In this document: piece by piece, positions 56,172 to 64,000 of the stretch
Position numbering within the stretch: the first letter of the stretch is position 1
Layout: the number at the start of each line of letters is the position of its first letter
From: Xenoacremonium recifei
Lineage: Eukaryota; Ascomycota; Sordariomycetes; Hypocreales; Nectriaceae
Assembly (NCBI GenBank): GCA_012184525.1
Contig: WOFQ01000031.1
Location: 310,001-374,000 of the forward strand
DNA length: 64,000 nt
Reading direction: 5' to 3'
Position numbers and translations under genes: made by a program
The notes under the pieces: model-generated
What the model was told of the DNA's origin: nothing
The model's database searches: none
Seen by the model: the letters and a program-made list of their open reading frames with translations, nothing else

Positions 56172-57313
56172 ATGCCACTAGTTGCAGCTTCACAATTCTC
56201 ACTATTTCGTTCCAGATATCTCTACTTTACGGTTCTTCTTGCAAGCTTGTCGCTCCCGTTCATCTACCGTGCTCTTGAGTCTTACGTGTGCACGAGCATT
56301 TGGCAAAGAATCACTGCCACACGAAAAGTCAACGAAGCAATTAGCGCCATGTCAGCAGAATCGCCTCACCAGAGCTCGTCACGGATGCCTGTTTACTTCA
56401 TAAGTATAGGAGGACCCAGTTTCATGGAACAGACAGACCATCCTGCCTATGCTGCATTGACAAACCTCGGGCGGGAGATTACTACCAATGTTAAGCCGAA
56501 GGCAGTGGTTGTCTTTTCTGCCCATTGGCAAGCCGGCACAAGCAGCCTTCAAATCAACGCTGCTGAGAAGACAGACCTGATCTACGATTTCTATGGCTTT
56601 CCACCCCATTTCTATGAGTACAAGTTTCCGACCAAGGGAAGCCCCGAGATTGCGGAGAAGGTGATTGAGAAGCTATCAAACGTGGGAATTGAAGTAGAGA
56701 AAGTCAAACGGGGCCTTGACCATGGCATTTGGGCTGGATTCATGGTTGGTATGTTTGACTTAATATGTTGTAAGAATTATCACTGATTACTGGGAACAGC
56801 CTTCGATACAAAAAAGAACCCATTAACTGTGCCACTCGTTCAAGTTTCACTTTTCAGTAACGAGGACCCTGATCAACATTACCGTATAGGCGAGGCCTTG
56901 GAGAGTTTGCGAGACGAAGGGATCCTGATCGTTGGTGCGGGGATGGCCGTGCACAATCTTCATGATTTCCGGGCTTCGAGAAACATGCAGGGAACTATGC
57001 CGTACGTAATCTCAATCTTGAGCATACCTTTGACTCTGTCAAGAGTTAACACTCTCTCAGATATGCCTTTAGTTTCGATGAGGCGTTAAAAGAAGCCGCC
57101 GACAGTACAAATCCGGAGGAACGTCGAGCAAACATGTTGGGTTTGATGAAACGCAGTGATTTCAGAAAGGCCCATCCAACATTGGAACATATCCTACCTA
57201 TGTACATCTGTGCAGGCGCTGCAGGTTCAGACAATGGTGAACAGTTGTGGACTCTTCCAGAGAAGAGTCTGAGCTGGGCGCAATTCCGGTTCGGAAAGGT
57301 ATCTGCTCCCTGA
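56172..57313 (+). CDS. LigB/DODA-type extradiol ring-opening dioxygenase with N-terminal anchor
   Basis: Three exons, 56172-56748, 56800-57001 and 57061-57313, give 343 residues. Residues 72 onward are the catalytic family domain: VYFISIGGPSFMEQTDHPAY, VVFSAHWQAG, YDFYGFPPHFYEYKFP, GLDHGIWAGFM, and IVGAGMAVHNLHDF. The conserved His in HPAY, AHWQ and DHG would bind the metal; the first position, often SHGGP in plant and bacterial DODA, is SIGGP here. Unusually, about 70 extra N-terminal residues precede it with one hydrophobic helix (YLYFTVLLASLSLPFIYRAL), suggesting a membrane anchor; an internal ATG at about residue 59 or 72 could give a soluble form. It would open catechol-like rings. Confidence 0.86.
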
Positions 57314-58079
57314 AGCAAATCCGAATGGATTGGTTGAAAGTCATAAGTTATTTTCCTAAAATGCCAATCGTATTTATGATTAATACATTCTACTCCCGCC
57401 CCCCTAGACTGAGCAATCGTCGTCTTCGGATTACAGCCGAGATCCTCGCTTAAGAGTACACCACTCTTCTTTACAACAAATTTCAACCAGGGGCAAAACG
57501 AAATGCAGGCATTGAGATCAAGAGACTAAAGGCGCAGCTTTATTATTTACAAGGGAGTGATTAGTCTATTATGCGGTAGGATTCCTTTTGTATTCCTATT
57601 TCAGTAAGGAGACGGCTCTCCGGGCAAATCGAGTTGCCGCCCTTTGTCCAGGATTGTCTAGATATCCACCCTCGAGCCGAGGCACCCCACAGTGCAGACC
57701 CGTTCTCTAACCTTTACTCGTAACCACCATGGAGTTTACAGGCCACAAGTCCATGGAAATAGCGGCATTGGGGACAGCACGAATCCTTCCCGCTAATGGT
57801 ATCGCAAATGCATGTATCTAAGACGAGAACTGACTTCGCTATCCTTTTATGATGGCACGATGGAGCGACGGACTCTCAGATTCTCTTTCACTAATAGACC
57901 GATAGTCCATGGAGACTCGGACTCGGAGTTGAGCCTCGCGTCGGTCCTCTAGGCAAGCAGAGTTCACATAAAGTTATAAAGATAGCATGGAGGACATCCC
58001 CATCCAGGCTCAATCTCTACACCTTCGCGTCTTCTAGCTACTTTCTGAAGAAGCACTTTAAGTCAGCACATCCATAATC
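57314..58079. promoter_or_regulatory. Promoter of the carboxylesterase
   Basis: 766 bases, the 3' flank of LigB followed by a CT-rich leader. No gene is seen. Confidence 0.4.
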
Positions 58080-59801
58080 ATGAAGACACTTGCTTCTTCT
58101 TTACTAATCGCGACTATCGGCATTGCAACATGCTCGTCCGCAGTAACGGTCTCAGTTGCTGGAGGTACTGTTACTGGGACACTTCTTGATAGTATTGAGT
58201 CTTTCAGAGGCATCCCCTTTGCACAGCCTCCAGTCGGAGAATTACGCCTTCGTCCTCCACAAAAGTTATTCAAGCCTCTAGGTCATTTCGACGCAACTGG
58301 CACCGGCCCTTCCTGTCCTCAGATGGTCTTTACACTTGAAGAGGGTAGCACTGCTGCGGAGATCTTAGGTTCATCATCACTGCTGCAACCGACCGCGAAC
58401 ACGAAAGAAGATTGCCTCACGTTGAACATCCAAAGGCCTGAAGGCATTAAACCATCAGACAAGCTCCCAGTCTTATTCTGGATCTATGGTGGTGGCTTCG
58501 AGGTAAGGACAAAGTAACCTCTCTGGCAAGATCACCTCAACTGATAGCGTGGTTATCTACAGGCCGGATCTGTCACAGCCTATAACGCAAGCGATCTGAT
58601 TACCACGGGTGTCTCCTTGAATGAGCCCTTCATATTCGTGGCTGTTAATTATCGTGTCGGCGGATTTGGATTTCTTCCCGGGAAAGAGATTCTCGCAGAC
58701 GGAGCCGCAAACCTTGGTCTCCTGGATCAACGAGCTGGACTCGAATGGGTCGCGGATAATATCGCCTCCTTTGGTGGCGATCCAGCACGGGTCACCATCT
58801 GGGGCGAATCGGCAGGCTCAATGTCCGTGTTTGACCAGATCGCTCTATACAACGGCAATAATAAGTACAAGGGCAAGGCTCTCTTCCGTGCCGGCATCAT
58901 GAACTCGGGCAGCGCTGTGCCCTTGGATCCTGTCGACTGCCTTAAAGCCCAAGTAATCTACGATACTGTTGCTGAAGCGGCTGGATGCACCAATGCTAAA
59001 GACACATTAGCTTGTCTGCGTGCTGCTCCGTATGACACATTCTTCAACGCAACGAACTCTGTGCCGGGGATATTCTCATATAATTCGCTGGCACTTTCCT
59101 ACGTGCCTCGCCCTGATGGTACTGTTCTCGTAGACAGCCCGGAAGTCCTTGCGGAAAGGGGCTCGATCGCTCCCGTACCAGTCATCATTGGAGATCAGGA
59201 GGATGAAGGAACTCTCTTTGCGCTTTTCCAGACCAACATCACGACTACAGAAGCTTTGGTTAAGTACCTTCAATCTCTTTATTTCAGCAGAGCTACGAAA
59301 ACGCAGCTACTTGAGCTCATAAATACCTACAGTGCATCAGCAGCGGCTGGCTCGCCTTTTCGAACGGGGCCCAGCAACGAGTTATATCCGGGGTTCAAAC
59401 GACTTGCAGCCATCCTTGGAGACTTTGCATTTACCCTGAGACGTCGACAATTCCTATCCTCAGCCACAAAGGCTCACCCTGATATACGCGCGTGGTCCTA
59501 CTTAAGTACTTATGACTATGGGACACCATATCTTGGAACATACCATAGTGGCGACCTTGCCCAGATGTGGGATGGAGTCTTGAACAACTTTGCAAGTCGA
59601 AGCATGCAGACTTATTACATCAACTTCTTGCATACTCTCGATCCAAATGTCGGGGCATCCGGATACATGTATTGGCCACATTGGAACAATAATCAGCTGC
59701 TGATGAACTTCTCAGCAGCAGAAGGTACGCTTATCCGAGACAACTTTAGGTGGGACAGTTACATTTCTCTGTTGAAGAACGACAAGATATTTCGTTTATG
59801 A
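58080..59801 (+). CDS. Secreted type B carboxylesterase/lipase
   Basis: Two exons, 58080-58502 and 58563-59801, give 553 residues. Signal peptide at about 1-20 (MKTLASSLLIATIGIATCSSA). Type-B marks: FRGIPFAQPPVGELRLRPP, EDCLTLNIQRP, the oxyanion-hole LFWIYGGGFE, and the nucleophile elbow GESAGS with Ser224. Catalytic acid is probably the Glu in DEGTLFALF; the catalytic His is in GTYHSGDLAQMW. The architecture is close to Geotrichum-type fungal lipases and feruloyl/other esterases. It acts outside the cell on carboxylic esters. Its 3' end faces the GH79 gene tail to tail. Confidence 0.92.
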
Positions 59802-59998
59802 AGCGGTGTGTGGAATTTATCATAGAGAGAAATATAATGCTTGGGGGGATTCCTTCAAGGGTTTCCATCTGCCATTCGAGCTGCCGGAGAGGGTGGGCTC
59901 TAGCTACAAACATCGCCATGTGAAATGTACTCTGAGATTTTCTGTGCCGAGATTCAACTATCTACAGGACAGAGTACATGTAATTAACTCAGACAGAT

Positions 59999-61736
59999 TT
60001 ACCCGCTCTCAAAAGACAGTAGGGCAATTGATGATGCTGGGAGCGAGAAAACACCACCATTTACCTTCTTCTGAACAATGGTCCCCTCCGGCTTCCCCGA
60101 GGTAGTCTCGAAACTTTGCCCGGCCCAGGTACTAAACCTGTTAGTAACAAATTGGGAAGAAAAGAGGTGGAAACTTACATTCCCGAGTATGAAGTGGTAT
60201 TGTCAGACACTAGATACTTTACCGTGGTCGGAATATTTGTGTACTCAGTTGGTAGGTGGACTGTGATACTTGGCTTCTCGCCTTCGCCCAAGTAAACCTG
60301 CGTGTTGAGGACCACAAGTCGCTTCAAAGTTGTTTTCTCCCAAACACCATAAGCGGTGAGGCTTGCGTTAGTTGTTGGAATCTCAACAACGTAAGCGTTT
60401 CCCGATTTCCCAATAGCTTCGTTCACAATCAAAAAGGAATAGTAAGAGGGCAAAATATGGGCCTGAGTGATGTTGAGTCCATCTCCAGAATCAGCTACTG
60501 GCTGGATAGTGTTGTATCTATAGCCCACGCCATGATGAAAATGCAATCGCTCAATTCCCGTTGATGCTCCGAGAAGTAGCCAGTCCACGGCCCATAGTGC
60601 GCTTTCGACTGTATTGCTGAGTCCTGGTACACCGTGGCTGGAGGCAGGTCAGTAAGGAGAAGTTTCGCAACTGATGGTTTATCACGATTCTCCGAATGAA
60701 CTTACTTCGCATACGAGTTGGTTTCGCCCTAGTTATTCACGGTTAGCGATTTAATACGTCAGCAGCGTCGAGAACATACCAAAATGTATTTCAATCCTGT
60801 AGATCGAACGGCGATTCGATTTGATGCTTTCGTGGACATGTTTGTTCGAACAGTGAGCTTATCCATCAACTCCCCTGAGTTGTAAACAACAGTAGGACTG
60901 TATCCGCCTGAATATGAGTGCTCTGCGAACTGCGATATTTCACACTTGATAGCTTGATCTCCCAGCAGACCATCCTCTAACGTAGCTTGCGGAATCCACT
61001 CTGGAGCCACAAAGCCTGTGAAAGCCCCGGGTGAAAGTGTTGGTTTGCTAGAGTCCCCGCAGCCAAAGTCGATCTCTTGACCAACAGCTTTCGCGAAGCT
61101 CTCCCAGGTCGTGGTATAATTGATGACATCCCAACCAGCAAAGTCATAAAAGTCAGGCTCATTCCCAATTTCGACATTAACAAGGTTGACATGCTTTGTC
61201 AAATCTGCTCGAGCACCTTGGAAGGCCTCTGCTAGAAGACGAGCCTGGGAGACAGTCTCTGATATGTTTAGAGACTTGAGGTTGAGACCCCACATGAACT
61301 GAGTTCCTGCGGGCAGATTCCCAGACAAGGCATAAAAGTCTCGGCCAATTAGAATCTTGTCTGCTTCAGGATTGGGTGCGTCTGCTGTTGGCGCTGGGAA
61401 TGTTGCATTCATGACCTGGAAACTGAGATCGACAGTTGCTCGGTCTTCCGAGTCCGCTCCGACACGCAGCATAGGCATCTGGCCAGTCCTTTCTCCGAGG
61501 TTGGTCAAAAGCTGATTGAAATACTCATTCGGTTTTCCAACTTCCTCACCGGCCCAATCTGTCCAACGGTCCATCTCTATACTAAAGCTTGCAAGATGGG
61601 GCGAAAGCTTCTCTGCCCATGCTGGCTTTTGGGTGGGAATGTGTAAGGTGAGGTCAAGAAATTCGGCAGCATAAGTCTGAGCCACGGCCAATGAAGCCAG
61701 GAGGCTACTGAAGTAACCACGTTTCACAGACATCAT
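59999..61736 (-). CDS. Secreted GH79 family glycosidase (beta-glucuronidase-like)
   Basis: Four exons, 61736-60780, 60728-60706 (a 23-base micro-exon), 60637-60179 and 60131-59999, give 523 residues. ATG 61736 starts a signal peptide (MMSVKRGYFSSLLASLAVAQ). The general acid is Glu193 in VNVEIGNEPDFY. The nucleophile is Glu321 in LGETNSYAN, encoded entirely by the micro-exon, and matches the LGET nucleophile motif of heparanase and other GH79 enzymes. The C-terminal beta domain has TTLKRLVVLNTQVYLGEG and TWAGQSFETTSGKPEG, typical of fungal GH79. It probably removes glucuronic acid or 4-O-methyl-glucuronic acid from arabinogalactan or other plant glycans. The first ATG of the longer frame (61850) would mask the signal peptide. 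Confidence 0.9.
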
Positions 61737-63512
61737 CGTAGCCGGATATAGTTGAGAACTGGTTTCACCCTTTTTACTCATTACACGTTGCCATCCACCG
61801 AACCGGAAATACGTGCCATATTTATACAAACGGTCTTCTTCATAGTTCAAGATATAGGCTGATCAACTATAGCACAAGTATAACCGATCCCGGGGTTAAG
61901 CTTCCAACATGTTTCCAGGTATTTTCCCCGTGGGGTGCGGGGAATCGAATGTGGGCTTCTCGAACTATTGATGGAGTCATAGCTAGGTGATGATGTGGCC
62001 AGGCCCATGCCATGATGAATACAACGGCTCTTCTATCCGGACAACTACCCGAGTCCTCTACATCTCCTCCGAGTTTCGCCCGTTTGAGGCTATATCGACC
62101 AGGCTATCGAGTTGGCTACGGGAGTGGTCCCAAACGTGGGTAAAACCCGCGTCATGTCGCAGTCATTTCTTGATGGCTTTGCGCGACATTGAAAAGTTGA
62201 AAGAAGCGGATATAGCATCATTTCCCAGGAATGACAAAATGCACCCATGTTAGCGTCGATAAAAAACGGTGATGGTTGCGATGTGTCACGGAATCTGGTG
62301 ACGGATCAAGAAATGGACTTTCAACTCCGTAAGTGTGGACAAATATGAGACCCTAAGATGAATTTGGGACGTCGAGATTTTAAGCGTATACAACAGCGAA
62401 ATTGACGGGCAAAACTCAGATAATCCAATGGACACATCAGGCGAGGAATAAGGTCTTGATAGTGACGAGGTCACCATCCCAATACTGATCTCACGGTAGC
62501 ACTAGGTGTATTCGACCCTGTAGATTAACCGTGGTCTCATAGCCAATACTGTAGGATTCAACTTCGCTCAAGATAGTTAAACCCCCAAACAGTCTCGGGC
62601 CCGAGGTCCGGTCAAGTGAGCACCATGAGGCTGATAATGCTTGCTGCAGGTTGTACTCCGCGGTAGGGCCGACAGCGACCTTACCGGATCGATGCACGCA
62701 CATACAAGATCCTTCACCGAGGGAGTCGCTGGTTGGTCATTCTACGATTCCCTTGCTCGGGCAGCCTTCCGGTCGGGCAGCTGTCCGAACGGTGCATTAT
62801 TAATCGATCCTAGTCGAGGTTTTGTCAGGACGGAAAGTGGCCTCACATTGACGAAGTTATTGTCGTTGCCACGGCTCACTTGAGGCCAGCCTTGGGGCGA
62901 AAGCATAGGCCGTATTTCCGTGACAAAGGCGTACAACCGGCAATAAGCTTACGTCCAGTTGCGGAGAGCGTCTGGAGTGGCACATGTGGCTGGTTGCTGG
63001 CTGGCTGGTTGACTGTCTGTCCGAACCAGCGGGGGGCTAACAGGAGGAGAGGAATTGACCGCCATTTTCCACCTATCATGGAGCTAGCGACGTCCACAAG
63101 AACTGTGACTGGAGGAAACGAGATTCTCCGGCCGAGGCCGATGCGGGAAGGCGGAGAGCTGATCGTCGTTCGACACAACACCTGGGCATCCTTCACGGTC
63201 TTCTCCCCAACCACACACGCTGCACCATTTGGGGGTAATTGGGGGGGCCACCCCGCAGCCTTCCCCAGGAAGATGCTACTCAGATCATTTGCGGAGTCTG
63301 GAGTTCCAGTGGCTCCCGCACTTGGACCAGACCTCCAGACCTTTATAAAGCCCCTCGCGCCCTTCGTTTCCAATTTCTCCAGCAATCCTTCCAAGGTGCC
63401 TCTGCCTCTTGTCCTCGGGCTCGACCGTCTCTCGCCTCCCTCAAGTCTCAGAAGAGAGCAACATTGACCGCCTCTACGACTCTGCGGCACCCGCCAAGGA
63501 ACAACCGCCAAG
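61737..63512. promoter_or_regulatory. Divergent intergenic, GH79 / MFS transporter
   Basis: About 1.8 kb. CCCCGTGGGGTGCGGGG near 61927 contains CreA-like hexamers on the GH79 side. On the transporter side TGGGGGTAA (63230-63238), one mismatch from the cluster motif and in gene orientation, lies 275 bases before the ATG, next to a GGGGGGG/CCACCCC patch. Open frames within it look non-coding. Confidence 0.45.
63344..63350 (+). promoter_or_regulatory. TATA box of the MFS transporter at the window end
   Basis: TATAAAG lies 169 bases before ATG 63513, followed by a long CT-rich leader typical of strongly expressed fungal sugar transporters. Confidence 0.5.
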
Positions 63513-64000
63513 ATGTCGTTCTTCAAGAATTATCGCGTGTACATTCTCACATCCGTAGCCTATATGGGCTCTTTGCTCTTTGGTACGAGGAGAACTCTCC
63601 CCCGCTGTGACCACCATCGCAAGCTAACTGTTCCAAGGCTATGATACGGGTGTTATGGGCAGCGTCCTCGCTCTGTCGAGCTTCAAGGAGGACTTCGGCC
63701 TCCCCACCGACAAGAGTGGTTTCGCTTCCTCCAAGAATGCGCAAATCTCCTCTAATGTCGTCTCTCTCCTCACTGCCGGCTGCTTCTTCGGTGCCATCGC
63801 CGCCTCTTTCATCAACGACCGTTTGGGTCGCCGATACGCCCTCATGCTCTTCTGCTCGATCTTCCTCGTGGGCGCCGCCATCCAGACCGGAGCCCACCAC
63901 GCCATTGGCCAGATCTATGCTGGTCGTGTCATTGCCGGCCTTGGTATCGGTGGCATGAGCAGCATCACACCCGTCTTCGTCAGCGAGAACTGCCCTCCCA
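63513..64000 (+). CDS. MFS hexose/quinate-type transporter, cut by window end
   Basis: Exon 1 is 63513-63582 and exon 2 begins at 63638 and runs off the window; about 144 residues are visible. MSFFKNYRVYILTSVAYMGSLLFGYDTGVMGSVLAL is a sugar-porter TM1 (read across the splice). The TM2-TM3 loop is NDRLGRRYALML, with the GRR signature, and AGRVIAGLGIGGMSSITPVFVSENCPP is TM4 with the GxGxGG and PxYxSE-like motifs. The N-terminus resembles fungal high-affinity glucose and quinate permeases. The first intron falls inside TM1 (LLFG/YDTG), a common position in this family. Substrate is not decidable from this part. Confidence 0.9.

Overview
The window is nuclear DNA of a filamentous ascomycete, most likely a Sordariomycete and plausibly Hypocreales. 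The evidence is: many short GT-AG introns of roughly 45-140 bases with CTAAC/CTAAT-like branch sequences, dense genes on both strands without operons, three Zn2Cys6 regulators, fungal-type TIM50, VTA1 and CSC1-like proteins, and a 2EXR/F-box-like protein. No tRNA, rRNA, transposon or CRISPR array was recognised. Exon joins were worked out by hand from splice signals and reading-frame closure.

Region 1 (1-20.9 kb) is GC-richer and mostly housekeeping. It holds the end of a Ser/Thr-rich surface protein, TIM50 (mitochondrial import), a 2EXR/F-box-like protein, VTA1 (ESCRT/MVB sorting), a PDI-like ER thioredoxin protein, the exosome subunit SKI6/RRP41, a zinc alcohol dehydrogenase with a strong-looking promoter, an internally deleted FAD oxidoreductase pseudogene, an M3 oligopeptidase and a CSC1/OSCA-type channel. 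A gene-poor stretch of about 2.5 kb follows.

Region 2 (20.9-45.4 kb) is accessory carbon metabolism: a conserved membrane-anchored protein, an O-methyltransferase, a sugar MFS transporter divergent from a cytosolic GH78 alpha-L-rhamnosidase, and then a six-gene block. The block has an ACS-type (anion) MFS transporter, a ketopantoate-reductase-like enzyme, a DHDPS-family 2-keto-3-deoxy-aldonate aldolase, a KduD/IdnO-like SDR, a sorbitol/idonate-type zinc dehydrogenase and a DgoD-like aldonate dehydratase. Five of the six promoters carry an exact TGGGGGTCA reading in the direction of transcription, 216-342 bases before the start codon; the sixth (aldolase) has only near matches. Together the genes could form a non-phosphorylating aldonate pathway: uptake, oxidation/reduction at C5, dehydration, then retro-aldol cleavage to pyruvate plus an aldehyde. 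This block is the best candidate for an undescribed system. Two Zn2Cys6 regulators follow it.

Region 3 (46-52.7 kb) is an amine-use unit: an APC amine/amino acid permease divergent from a flavin amine oxidase, sharing a promoter with a perfect TCCGG-N3-CCGGA site, followed by a Zn2Cys6 regulator.

Region 4 (53-64 kb) carries catabolic enzymes for plant-derived or xenobiotic compounds: an epoxide hydrolase, an atypical SDR, a membrane-anchored LigB-type dioxygenase, a secreted carboxylesterase, a secreted GH79 glycosidase whose catalytic nucleophile lies in a 23-base micro-exon, and the start of a hexose/quinate-type MFS transporter cut by the window end.
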